In this document: in pieces, positions 28,052 through 36,722 of the stretch
Position numbering within the stretch: position 1 is the first letter of the stretch
How the letters are laid out: each line of letters begins with the position of its first letter
Translations under genes and position numbers: made by a program
Notes under the pieces: generated by a model
What the model was told of the DNA's origin: nothing
What the model saw: only the letters and a program-made list of their open reading frames with translations
Database searches by the model: none
Origin: Symbiobacterium thermophilum
Lineage (GTDB): Bacteria; Bacillota; Sulfobacillia; UBA995
Direction: 5' to 3'
NCBI GenBank assembly: GCA_020725145.1
Contig: DYFO01000006.1
Location: 1 to 62,642, forward strand
DNA length: 62,642 bases

Positions 28052-29293
28052 CTATGCGGATGGCCCGGTTCGTATGTCGAGGCGGCGGCGCAGGCGGGCC
28101 AGGCGGTGGCGCAGCGCGGCCTCGCGGGCGGGGGAAAGGCCGGCGCCGAAACGCACGATGGCTTCCTCCACGAGGGCACAGGCCCTAACGGGGTCGCGGG
28201 CCACGTGCTCATAGTGCTTGGCGAGCTCGATGTAGGGGTCGGGGGAGCAGGCCTGACCGCTGGCGACGAGCCCGGACCAGACGGCGAGCGCCTCGGCGCG
28301 CATGCCCAGCCGGCGGTACAGGCGGGCCAGCCGCTCGGAGGCCAGCTGCCGGGGAGCCCCGTCCAGCCCTCTGGCCAGTGCCGCTTCGTAGCAGGCGGTA
28401 CCGGCGGCGGCCAGTCCGGCGTACTCGCAGGCGCGGCCCAGTCCCGCCACGTCCGCCGGATGCGCCTCGGGGGGAAGGTCCCCCGAGGCCGCCCGGGCAC
28501 ACCAGTCAACCAGCCGCGAGACCAGCATCACCATGGAGAGGATGTCGCGCAGGTTGTGCTCGAAGACCGGCGCCACCGTGGTGGCATCGCCCGTGCGGAG
28601 GTATTCCCGGTACAGCGACGGTACCAGATAGCCGGGCACGTCGCCCTCGCGCATGTAACCGAGCACGTTGTCTTCCAGCGACGCCAGGCTGCGGCTGGCA
28701 AGCCGCAGCCCCCACACCCGCCGGGCGACGGGCAGGAGGTCGAGGTTGGGCAGCGAGGACGGTGCGGGGGGTAGCCGGTTCAGCACAAAACGGCTTTCCA
28801 GTTGCGGCAGATCGAAGTGCCGGCCGTTGAAGGTGACCAGCCCGGCGCACCCGTCAAGATGCCGGGCAAGCTCCTCCAGCAGCGGCCGCTCGCCGGCCGG
28901 CTCCGCCAGGAAGAACTGCCGCACCACGAAGCCCCCGGCCTCAAAGCGTCCCGTTCCCACCAGGATGACCAGGGTTCCGGGTCCCACGTCAAGACCCGTG
29001 GTCTCGGTGTCCAGGAACACAAGCTCCTCGAGAAGATTGCCCTCCAGCCCCGGCGCGCCCGCGAGGACTCCGAGGCAGCCGACTGCCTGGCCCAGCGCGT
29101 CCGAAAGGTGCCTGCCGCCATGGTAGTGGTGGATGGACAGCCTGCGCTCCACCAGGTAGCCGGAGCCCGGCGGCGGGCTCAGATACCGCCCGGGCAACAC
29201 CCGATCCACCGCTATCCCGGACCGCCGTTCGCCGTCCGGCCGTGGGCGGGCGCATCGCAGGGCTTCTCTGATCTCGTGCCACGGATCTTCCAC
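28052..29293 (-). CDS. mrfB: MrfB/YprB-like DEDD exonuclease with TPR-like tail
   Basis: The 413-residue protein has a DEDD-type 3'-5' exonuclease domain: ExoI FLDTETTGLD, ExoII LVTFNGRHFDLPQLESRF and ExoIII EHNLRDILSM. The C-terminal third has TPR-like helices (ACEYAGLAAAGTACYEAAL, RLARLYRRLGMRAEALAVW). In B. subtilis MrfB works with helicase MrfA in excision of mitomycin-type DNA damage. GTG 29293 was chosen because GAGGGG precedes it and it lies 12 bp beyond the mrfA stop. Gene order mrfA–mrfB matches Bacillus yprA–yprB. Confidence 0.9.
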   Translation of the reverse strand: MEDPWHEIREALRCARPRPDGERRSGIAVDRVLPGRYLSPPPGSGYLVERRLSIHHYHGGRHLSDALGQAVGCLGVLAGAPGLEGNLLEELVFLDTETTGLDVGPGTLVILVGTGRFEAGGFVVRQFFLAEPAGERPLLEELARHLDGCAGLVTFNGRHFDLPQLESRFVLNRLPPAPSSLPNLDLLPVARRVWGLRLASRSLASLEDNVLGYMREGDVPGYLVPSLYREYLRTGDATTVAPVFEHNLRDILSMVMLVSRLVDWCARAASGDLPPEAHPADVAGLGRACEYAGLAAAGTACYEAALARGLDGAPRQLASERLARLYRRLGMRAEALAVWSGLVASGQACSPDPYIELAKHYEHVARDPVRACALVEEAIVRFGAGLSPAREAALRHRLARLRRRLDIRTGPSA

Positions 29294-29304
29294 GCCGGTT
29301 CCCC

Positions 29305-31575
29305 TCACCGCAGGACGCCCAGGCCGGTACGTAGCAGCCTGAGTGTCGCCTGCTTGGCTCCGGCGCCCGCTTCCGCACCGGGGCCGACGCAGGACGGGCA
29401 GCCGTCGGCGCAGGTGCAACCCCGCACAAGGTCGCGACAGGCGGCCAGCAGCTCGCCGTGGAGTTCGAAGAGCTTGTCGGCGAAGCCCACACCTCCGGGG
29501 TACCGTTCATACACGTAGACGGTGGGGCAGCGGGTGAAAGGTGAGCGCACCTCGACCACCGAGCGGATGTCCCGGGCATCGCACAGGAGGAAGAGCGGAG
29601 CGATGTGGACCATCAGGTTTCCAAGACCGAGGAGGCCGGCTTCCAGTGCCTGGGGTCCGAGATCGTCGGCGACCTCCCGCGGTACCTGGAGCCAGTAGGC
29701 GGTGGTGTGCATCTGCTCCTCGGGAAGGTGTATGGGACCCGAGCCCACGTTCTCGTGGGTTCCGAACCGGATCTTCTTGAACATGGTCGGCAGCGCCGTC
29801 ACCAGCACCTCGCCGGAACTGCGCGGCAGGTTGTGCTCCGGATCGTGTTGGAACTGCGCCAATACTCTGATGCTGACCGCCAGCGAGGCGTCGGTGTAGT
29901 AGTCTACCTCTACCTTCCGCACGTACGCCTTCTTCTCGGCGTAGTCGAGTTTCTCCACCTGGTACTGCTCGGCCTCGTGGAGGTAGATCGCTTCCTCGTG
30001 AAGCAGCATGGAGGCGCTGAAGCGGTCAACCTCGCCGATCACGCGGGGTCGCGGCGCCGTCACGTCCACCACCACGAAGTTCTCGGCGGACGCCGAGCGC
30101 AGACTGATATCCTCGGCCGGGTAACTCTCGGCGATCCAGTGCCAGCGGCCACCGGAGCGGTGGACGATGCCCTGGGCGGCCAGGTGCTCGAGCACGGGCT
30201 GCACGCAGGTGCCTCCGAAGTCCTCGCCTTCCTCGAACGGGAGCTCGAAGGCGGCGCACTTGACGTGGTTGGCCAGGATGAAGGGGTTGTCGGGGTTGAC
30301 GAGGCCGTGCTCCGGAGATCGGCCGAAGAAGTACTCCGGCTGGTTGACCAGGTACTGGTTCAGGGGGCTGGAGTCCGCCACCAGCACGGCCACCGCCGGA
30401 TCCGTTCGGCGTCCCGCCCGCCCGGCCTGCTGCCAGGCGCTGGCGATGCTGCCGGGATAGCCGGCCATCACCACCGCATCGAGCCGTCCGATGTCGATGC
30501 CGAGTTCAAGGGCATTGGTGGCGACGGCGGCGCGCACCTTTCCTTCCCGCAGTCCCTTCTCGATCTCCCGTCGCTGGGTCGGCAGGTACCCTCCCCGGTA
30601 ACCCCGCACGGTGGCTTCTCCCTGTCCGGGGAGGATGCCCGCGGCCGCGCGCTTCAAGTAGGTTGCTAGCACCTCGGTGGACAGCCGGCTGCGGGCGAAG
30701 ACCAGCGTCTGGACTCCCGCCCGCACAAAGGCGCCGGCCAGCTCCGCCGCCTCCAGAAGACAGCTGCGGCGGATACCGAGTTCGCGGTTGACCAGCGGGG
30801 GGTTGTAGAGGATGAAGTGGCGTTCACCGGAAGGGGCGCCGCTTTCGTCCACCAGCGTGACGGGCTCCTCGATGAGGCGCGAGGCCAGCTCCGAGGGGTT
30901 GGCGATGGTGGCCGAGCAGCAGATGAACTGGGGGCGGGCCCCGTAGAAATGGGCTACGCGCTTCAACCTGCGGATGACATTGGCCAGGTGGCTGCCGAAC
31001 ACCCCCCGGTACTGGTGGACCTCGTCGATCACCACATAGCGCAGGTTCTGAAACAGGCGGAGCCAGCGCGTGTGGTGGGGGAGGATGCCGGTGTGCAGCA
31101 TGTCGGGGTTGGTGATGACGATGTGGCCCGCGGTACGGATGGCCTGGCGGGCGCTCTGAGGTGTGTCACCGTCGTAGGTGTAGGCCTTCAGCCGCAGCGT
31201 CTCCCCCGCAAGCTGCTCAAGCTCGGCCAGCTGGTCCTGAGACAGCGCTTTGGTGGGGAAGAGGTACAGGGAGCGTGTGGCGTCGTCGCGCAGCACCGAC
31301 TCCACCACGGGGATGTTGTAGCAAAGCGTCTTGCCTGACGCGGTGGGGGTGACCACCACCACGTGTTCACCCCTGCGGACGACCTGCAGGGCCGCCGCCT
31401 GGTGCGAGTACAGGTGCTCGATACCGCGCCGGCGCAGGGCCTCGACCAGGGAGGGATGCAGCCATGTCGGAAAGGGCTCCAGGCGTGGGGGGCGCCCCGG
31501 GAAGGACCGCCAGCAGGTCACGTTGCGGGCGGCCTTGCCGCTACGGAACTCCTCCAGCACTTGCTCCAGGGACAC
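29305..31575 (-). CDS. mrfA: MrfA/YprA-like DEAD/DEAH-box helicase
   Basis: The 756-residue superfamily 2 helicase has motif I TPTASGKTL, motif II VIDEVHQYRG, motif III SATIANP, and motifs V/VI ALELGIDIGRLDAVV and QQAGRAGRRTD. The C-terminal DUF1998 region carries a four-Cys cluster, CTCADGCPSC, like MrfA's metal-binding site. Length equals B. subtilis YprA (about 750). GTG 31575 is the start; the open frame continues upstream without homology. It leads the mrfAB operon and has a predicted LexA-type box in its promoter. Confidence 0.93.
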   Translation of the reverse strand: MSLEQVLEEFRSGKAARNVTCWRSFPGRPPRLEPFPTWLHPSLVEALRRRGIEHLYSHQAAALQVVRRGEHVVVVTPTASGKTLCYNIPVVESVLRDDATRSLYLFPTKALSQDQLAELEQLAGETLRLKAYTYDGDTPQSARQAIRTAGHIVITNPDMLHTGILPHHTRWLRLFQNLRYVVIDEVHQYRGVFGSHLANVIRRLKRVAHFYGARPQFICCSATIANPSELASRLIEEPVTLVDESGAPSGERHFILYNPPLVNRELGIRRSCLLEAAELAGAFVRAGVQTLVFARSRLSTEVLATYLKRAAAGILPGQGEATVRGYRGGYLPTQRREIEKGLREGKVRAAVATNALELGIDIGRLDAVVMAGYPGSIASAWQQAGRAGRRTDPAVAVLVADSSPLNQYLVNQPEYFFGRSPEHGLVNPDNPFILANHVKCAAFELPFEEGEDFGGTCVQPVLEHLAAQGIVHRSGGRWHWIAESYPAEDISLRSASAENFVVVDVTAPRPRVIGEVDRFSASMLLHEEAIYLHEAEQYQVEKLDYAEKKAYVRKVEVDYYTDASLAVSIRVLAQFQHDPEHNLPRSSGEVLVTALPTMFKKIRFGTHENVGSGPIHLPEEQMHTTAYWLQVPREVADDLGPQALEAGLLGLGNLMVHIAPLFLLCDARDIRSVVEVRSPFTRCPTVYVYERYPGGVGFADKLFELHGELLAACRDLVRGCTCADGCPSCVGPGAEAGAGAKQATLRLLRTGLGVLR

Positions 31576-31597
31576 CGGGGCATCGCCTCTCAAGCGG

Positions 31598-31626
31598 AGT
31601 GTAACACGAACAGGCGTTCTGATCAA
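31598..31626 (-). promoter_or_regulatory. Predicted sigma-A promoter of mrfAB with nested LexA-type box
   Basis: On the minus strand a TTGATC -35 (31626-31621) and TACACT -10 (31603-31598) are separated by 17 nt. Within the spacer, 31607-31620 reads CGAACAGGCGTTCT on the plus strand, matching the Bacillus LexA/DinR consensus CGAAC-RNRY-GTTYC except for the last base. The -10 ends 22 bp before the mrfA start codon. Confidence 0.75.
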
Positions 31627-31815
31627 CCGACACGGGGCGAGGCTGTCGCCGGCCTGTGATAGCCTCGCTATGGAAGCAGGAGCATACTCCACGAGCTGCT
31701 CTTCCCTGCGTGCGGTAGCGGCCTCCGCCGTCCGCCGGCCGTTTCGCAGGAATCGGCAGGCGGCGGGGGGAAGCATCATATGGCCCCACGCGGCCGACAG
31801 GAGGGGGGATGGGGT

Positions 31816-32550
31816 TTGGCGGAGGACGGCGAGGAGCTTCTGGACGCACTGGCGGTGGCCGCCCACCCCGACGACGCGGAGATCGGGGCGGGAGGAACGC
31901 TGGCCACGCTGGCCGCCCGGGGCTACCGCGTAGGTGTCCTGGATCTGACGGTGGGCGATCTGGCTTCCAACGGTACGGTGGAGCAGCGATCCGAGGAGGC
32001 GGCCAGGGCGGCGCGGGAGCTGGGACTTGTCTGGCGGCGCAACGCCGGGCTTCCGGAGTGGCCGCGGCAGACCGAGCCGGCAGCGCGGGCGGTGGTGGAA
32101 GCCCTGCGCCGGTACCGTCCGGTGGTGCTGCTGGCTCCCTATCCGGAAGACGAGCATCCGGGACACGCCTGGGCCGGATGCGTGGCGGTGGAGGCACGCC
32201 ACCTCGCGGGGCTGGCCCGATGGACACAAGGGGGACCTCCTTACCGGCCGCCGGTCCTCTGGCACTACTTCATCCACGGCGAAACCTCGCCCTCGGTGGT
32301 GGTGGACGTCAGCGAGCAGTACGAACGCAAGCGGGCCGCCCTGGCGGCCTATGCCAGCCAGTTCACCGTCCATCCCGGGGCGGTCATCACCCGGCTGAAC
32401 AGCGGAGCGTTTCTGCGGCTGGTGGAGAGCCGCGACCGCCATTTCGGAGGCAGGATCGGTTGCGAGTTCGGCGAGGGGTTCTGGTCGGCCGAACCTGTCG
32501 CAGTGCGCGAGCCCAAGCTGCTGGTGTTCCGGGAAGGAGGAGAAAGGTGA
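31816..32550 (+). CDS. bshB1: Bacillithiol biosynthesis deacetylase BshB1
   Basis: This LmbE-like zinc hydrolase removes the N-acetyl group from GlcNAc-malate in bacillithiol synthesis. The metal-binding motif is AHPDDAEIGAGG; the second His is in EDEHPGHAWAG, with TVGDLASNGTVEQR between them. At 244 residues the size fits. TTG 31816 was preferred over ATG 31780 because GGAGGGGGG lies 8 nt before it. The stop overlaps bshA by 4 nt. Confidence 0.92.
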   Translation: MAEDGEELLDALAVAAHPDDAEIGAGGTLATLAARGYRVGVLDLTVGDLASNGTVEQRSEEAARAARELGLVWRRNAGLPEWPRQTEPAARAVVEALRRYRPVVLLAPYPEDEHPGHAWAGCVAVEARHLAGLARWTQGGPPYRPPVLWHYFIHGETSPSVVVDVSEQYERKRAALAAYASQFTVHPGAVITRLNSGAFLRLVESRDRHFGGRIGCEFGEGFWSAEPVAVREPKLLVFREGGER

Positions 32551-33668
32551 GGATCGGCATCACCTGCTACCCGTCCTACGGCGGCAGTGGTGTGGTGGCG
32601 ACCGAACTCGGTATGCAACTGGCACGGCGGGGCCATTCGGTGCACTTCATCTGCTACGACCTGCCGTTCCGCCTGGACCGTTACCAGGCGAACATCGCCT
32701 ATCACGAGGTCGACGTTCCCACCTACCCGCTGTTCAAGTACCCACCTTATCTACTTGCCCTCACCAACAAGCTGGTGGAGACCGCCAGGTACGAGTCGCT
32801 CGACCTCCTTCATGTGCACTATGCCATCCCCCATGCCACTTCGGCCTGCCTGGCCCGCGACATCGTGGGCGGCGGGCTGAAGGTGATCACCACCCTGCAC
32901 GGCACGGACATAACCCTGGTGGGGGCGGAGCCCTCTTTCCGCGAGGTGATCGCCTACAGCATCAACTCCAGCGACGGGGTCACCGCCGTCTCCGAGGCGC
33001 TGCGGCGGGATACGCTGAACACCTTCCCGGTGACGACGGAGGTAGTGGTCATTCCCAACTTCGTGGATCCGGAGATCTACCGACGCCGGCCCGACCCCGA
33101 ACTGCGGGCCCGCTTCGCGGGGCCCGAGGACAAGGTGCTCATCCACGTGTCCAACTTCCGCCCGGTCAAGCGGGCTCCGCTTGCCGTACGTGTGCTCGCG
33201 GGGATCAACCACCGGATGCCGGCGCAACTTCTGATGGTGGGGGACGGCCCTGAGGTGGCCGCGGCCCACGAGCTGGCGCGGGAGCTGGGGGTCGAGGACC
33301 GGGTGCATTTCCTCGGGCGGCAGGAGAACGTGGTGGAGCTGCTTTCGCTGGCCGACCTTTTCCTACTGCCTTCGGAGAAGGAGAGCTTCGGCCTTGCCGC
33401 ACTGGAGGCGATGGCCTGTGAGGTACCGGTGGTCGCCTCGAGGGTGGGAGGGCTGCCGGAGGTGGTGACCGACGGGGTGAGCGGCTTTCTGGTGGACCCC
33501 GATGACGTGGCGGGGATGGTGGAGCGGTCGCTTGAGGTGCTGTGCGAGCCCGGACTGCACGGCCGCATGGCGGCGGCAGCCCGCGCGGCGGCCGTAAACA
33601 GCTTCCCGGCCGCCGCGGTCGTGGAGCGTTACGAGGCCTACTACCGGCAGGTGCTGGGTTGGAGCTGA
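32547..33668 (+). CDS. bshA: BshA glycosyltransferase (GlcNAc-malate synthase)
   Basis: This 373-residue GT4 enzyme joins UDP-GlcNAc to L-malate, the first step in bacillithiol synthesis. The family start IGITCYPSYGGSGVVATELG is intact, with the LHGTDITLVG segment and the nucleotide-binding EKESFGLAALEAMACEVPVV motif. GTG 32547 overlaps bshB1. No bshC was found in the window, so the last step is encoded elsewhere or differently. rimO follows with a 10-nt overlap. Confidence 0.95.
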   Translation: MRIGITCYPSYGGSGVVATELGMQLARRGHSVHFICYDLPFRLDRYQANIAYHEVDVPTYPLFKYPPYLLALTNKLVETARYESLDLLHVHYAIPHATSACLARDIVGGGLKVITTLHGTDITLVGAEPSFREVIAYSINSSDGVTAVSEALRRDTLNTFPVTTEVVVIPNFVDPEIYRRRPDPELRARFAGPEDKVLIHVSNFRPVKRAPLAVRVLAGINHRMPAQLLMVGDGPEVAAAHELARELGVEDRVHFLGRQENVVELLSLADLFLLPSEKESFGLAALEAMACEVPVVASRVGGLPEVVTDGVSGFLVDPDDVAGMVERSLEVLCEPGLHGRMAAAARAAAVNSFPAAAVVERYEAYYRQVLGWS

Positions 33669-35035
33669 GAGTGGGACTTGTGTCCCTGGGCTGTGCCCGT
33701 AACCGCGTGGACAGCGAGGTCATGCTCGGCCTGTTGGGATCGGCCGGGTTCAGCGTGACAGCCTTTTTGTCGGAGGCCGAGATCCTCATCCTCAACACTT
33801 GCGCCTTCATCGGCCCGGCGAGGCGCGAATCCTGGGCGACCTTGCGGGAGCTGGCCCGTTACAAGCGCGAGGGAGCATGCCGCGTACTGGTGGTGGCGGG
33901 CTGTCTGGGACAGCGTGAGGGCCAAGCCCTGCTGCGACGAGTGCCCGAGGTAGACGCGGTGCTGGGGGCGGCCGATTTTCCCCGGGTGGTGGAGGTAGTG
34001 CGCGGCGCACTGCAGGGTGAGCGCTGCGTGTGTGTGGGTTCACCCGGATACCTGTACGAGGAGCCTCCCCCGCGCCTGTTGACCACCGGCTTCACCGCCT
34101 ATCTCAAGGTGGCCGAAGGATGCTCCCACGGCTGCACCTTCTGCGCCATCCCGCGCCTGCGCGGGCGGCACCGCAGCCGTCTTCCCTCCTCGGTGCACGA
34201 GGAGGCCCGCCAACTGCTCGAGCTGGGAGTCCGCGAGCTGGTGCTGGTGGCCCAGGATACAACTGCCTACGGGTCTGATCTTGCCTCACCGGTCCGGCTC
34301 GCCGACCTCTTGCGCGGGCTTGGGGCGTTGAACCCGGAAGGATGGGTCCGGGTGCTGTACGGTCATCCCGACGGCGTCAGCGAGGACCTCCTGGAGGTGC
34401 TGGGCGAAGCGGGACCGATCTGCCGTTACCTCGACGTGCCGCTCCAGCACGCGTCACCCGGGGTGCTGCGTGCCATGGGACGGCAGGGCGATCCCGACGG
34501 CCTGCTTCGCAAGCTGGAGGGCTGGCGCCGGACGGTGCCCGGGCTTGCCCTGCGTTCGAGCTTCATCGTGGGTTTTCCCGGTGAGGATGAGGCCGACTTC
34601 CGCCTGCTGGAGGATTGGGTGCGCGAGGCCCGGCTCGATCACGTCGGGGTGTTCGTCTACTCGCCGGAACCGGGAACCCCGGCCGCCTGCCTGCCCGGCC
34701 GGGTCCCCCGCGAGCTGGCCGAGGAACGCCGCGGCAGGCTGCTTACGGTGCAACAGGCCATCTCGTGGCGGCGCAACGCGGCGCTGGTAGGCTCGGAGCT
34801 ACGGGTGCTGGTGGAGTCGCGCCGGGGAAGGGCCTACCTTGGGCGCGGAGAGATGGACGCGCCCGAGGTAGATGGGGTGTTCAGGATCCGGCCTGTGGCC
34901 GGTACGGCGATACGTACGGGCGAGTTCGCCCGCGTCCGGGTGACGGCGGCAGCGGCCTACCACCGCGACGCCGTGCCGATAGGGGACGGCCGGCCGCCTC
35001 AGCGCGGTTCGCCGTACCCGGGCATGAACCAGTAG
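33659..35035 (+). CDS. rimO: Ribosomal protein S12 methylthiotransferase RimO
   Basis: This radical-SAM enzyme adds a methylthio group to an Asp of ribosomal protein S12. The N-terminal UPF0004 domain has Cys ligands in SLGCARNRVDSE, NTCAF and AGCLGQ. The radical-SAM cluster motif is CSHGCTFCAIPRLRG, and a C-terminal TRAM domain follows. At 458 residues the length fits. TTG 33659 was chosen because the product then begins MELRVGLVSLGC, as RimO usually does; GTG 33671 is an alternative. The 3' part lies in the 993-bp repeat. Confidence 0.92.
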   Translation: MELRVGLVSLGCARNRVDSEVMLGLLGSAGFSVTAFLSEAEILILNTCAFIGPARRESWATLRELARYKREGACRVLVVAGCLGQREGQALLRRVPEVDAVLGAADFPRVVEVVRGALQGERCVCVGSPGYLYEEPPPRLLTTGFTAYLKVAEGCSHGCTFCAIPRLRGRHRSRLPSSVHEEARQLLELGVRELVLVAQDTTAYGSDLASPVRLADLLRGLGALNPEGWVRVLYGHPDGVSEDLLEVLGEAGPICRYLDVPLQHASPGVLRAMGRQGDPDGLLRKLEGWRRTVPGLALRSSFIVGFPGEDEADFRLLEDWVREARLDHVGVFVYSPEPGTPAACLPGRVPRELAEERRGRLLTVQQAISWRRNAALVGSELRVLVESRRGRAYLGRGEMDAPEVDGVFRIRPVAGTAIRTGEFARVRVTAAAAYHRDAVPIGDGRPPQRGSPYPGMNQ

Positions 35036-35563
35036 ACGTAGCCGCAGCGCTCGCAGATGTAGCAGTCGGCTTCGCGATTGGCCCAGTCCAGCCCGAAAAA
35101 GGTCGCCCCTCGGGTGTTCATCAAGGTCAGGCGGACGAAGAAACGATCATGGTCGCAGAACGGGCAGACAAGCTGCCGGCCCGCCACTTCACGCTTGGTG
35201 GCTTCCATGTCCGACCCCCTCAACAAAGACAGTGGTCGATGCTTGCCCATTGATCAGCACTTCTCGCAGTCGGCGCAACTGGCGTTCGAGCACGGTCGGG
35301 TCGGAACGGCCGGCGAACTCCGGGCCGACTCCTCCATACTCCAGCGTGACCGTGCTTACGTTCACCATTGAGAGAAGCTCCGTCAGCAGTTCGTAGCCCT
35401 CCGGTCCCATCTCGCCGTGGCGGTCGCGGAGCTCACCGCCGACCATCACCGGTCCGGAGACATGCACCTCGCCCGTCAGGTGCGCCGGAAGGCCGGCGAG
35501 GTACACCCGTGCCGTCTCGCCGCGGTGCCAGGCGGCCACCTGCACGTGCGCGAGGTCCAGTAG
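34571..35563 (+). repeat. Direct repeat B1 (993 bp, partner at 43787-44779)
   Basis: It matches 43787-44779 at constant offset 9216; the lines and encoded proteins compared are identical. It holds the 3' end of rimO (intact here), the small zinc-ribbon gene, and the 3' end of the DUF692 gene (truncated here). Divergence is abrupt at both ends. The two copies bracket the 8.2-kb thiolase/SDR island. Confidence 0.95.
34999..35208 (-). CDS. Small zinc-ribbon protein, copy 1
   Basis: The 69-residue product has two CxxC knuckles, CPFCDH near the N-terminus and CERCGY near the C-terminus, with FFVRLTLMNTRGATFFGLDW between. The arrangement resembles COG3478-type predicted nucleic-acid-binding zinc ribbons. 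ATG 35208 follows GAGGGGG. It converges on rimO and overlaps its last bases. It is downstream of the DUF692 gene remnant; an identical copy lies at 44215-44424. Confidence 0.75.
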   Translation of the reverse strand: MEATKREVAGRQLVCPFCDHDRFFVRLTLMNTRGATFFGLDWANREADCYICERCGYVYWFMPGYGEPR

Positions 35564-35640
35564 ACGCAATCGGACCGCTCGAAGGCGAACACCTTCACCG
35601 CGTCCACCGCATCGGGCATGCGTCCGAGCAGGTCTGATTC
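35189..35640 (-). pseudogene. DUF692/MNIO-like gene, truncated and internally deleted copy
   Basis: The C-terminal ~125 residues (LLDLAHVQVAAWHRG to the stop) are identical to the gene at 44405-45340. Immediately upstream, at 35571-35640, the minus strand reads LLGRMPDAVDAVKVFAFERS, similar but not identical to the N-terminal LLERMPDAVDAVKVFDFQRP of the intact gene. About 380 bp between these parts is missing and the frame is broken. The divergent 5' scrap suggests it came from a paralogue rather than the same duplication. Confidence 0.8.
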
Positions 35641-36083
35641 CACCTCGCTCCTGTACTTATGCAAAAGCTTCAAAAGTGCAATCTTGAAAGCGGTCACCGG
35701 TCGGGTCACCCCTCTTGCGGAGCCGTCTCATTTACACCACTACTGGGGACTCGGCTCATCGGCGAGCTGGCTTCCCGATTCCAGCGGCTGGATCGCAAGA
35801 CCGAGGCGCGCATGCGCCTTCTTGAGCTTCGATTGCACGAGCCAAGAGGCCGAGGTGCGCCAGGCTGGCCAGACCCAACGAAGCTCTGGGCTACAAGGTC
35901 GCCGTCGAGGCGGTGCGTGGCTGCGCACACGCCGCATGCGCAAATTTTTCAGGGTAGGCAGGAAATTTGACGATCACGTCGAAAAACAACCAACGCGTCA
36001 GTCGATTCTTGCCGGCTCAGTCGAATTCAGCTCGCTTCATCACGTCACAGCACGAAGCGCAGCTACGGGAGGAATCAGACCAG
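35641..36083. other. Left edge of the thiolase island, no intact gene
   Basis: This 443-bp stretch contains an IS256-like terminal sequence (35723-35752) and otherwise no recognisable gene. The sequence is less GC-rich than the flanking core genes in places (for example 35935-36000). It probably includes the promoter for the TetR-type regulator. Confidence 0.45.
35723..35752 (-). repeat. IS256-family terminal sequence (partner at 62184-62213)
   Basis: The reverse complement reads GAGTCCCCAGTAGTGGTGTA followed by AATGAGACGG, matching 62184-62213 at 29 of 30 bases. The GTGGTGTAAA core is common at IS256-family ends, and the partner copy precedes an IS256 transposase fragment. No IS256 transposase remains here. 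Confidence 0.7.
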
Positions 36084-36701
<618 letters not shown>

Positions 36702-36722
36702 GCGCGGTCGGGAGGGATCGAG

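Noticed and set aside
29305-32442. A 1045-residue frame for the MrfA-like helicase.
   Set aside because: The first ~290 residues are antisense to bshB and look non-coding; the promoter, ribosome binding site and family length all support a start at 31575.
34999-35208. The small two-CxxC protein as a RiPP precursor for the MNIO-like enzyme.
   Set aside because: Its spacing of CxxC knuckles and core sequence look like a folded zinc ribbon; there is no leader/core division.
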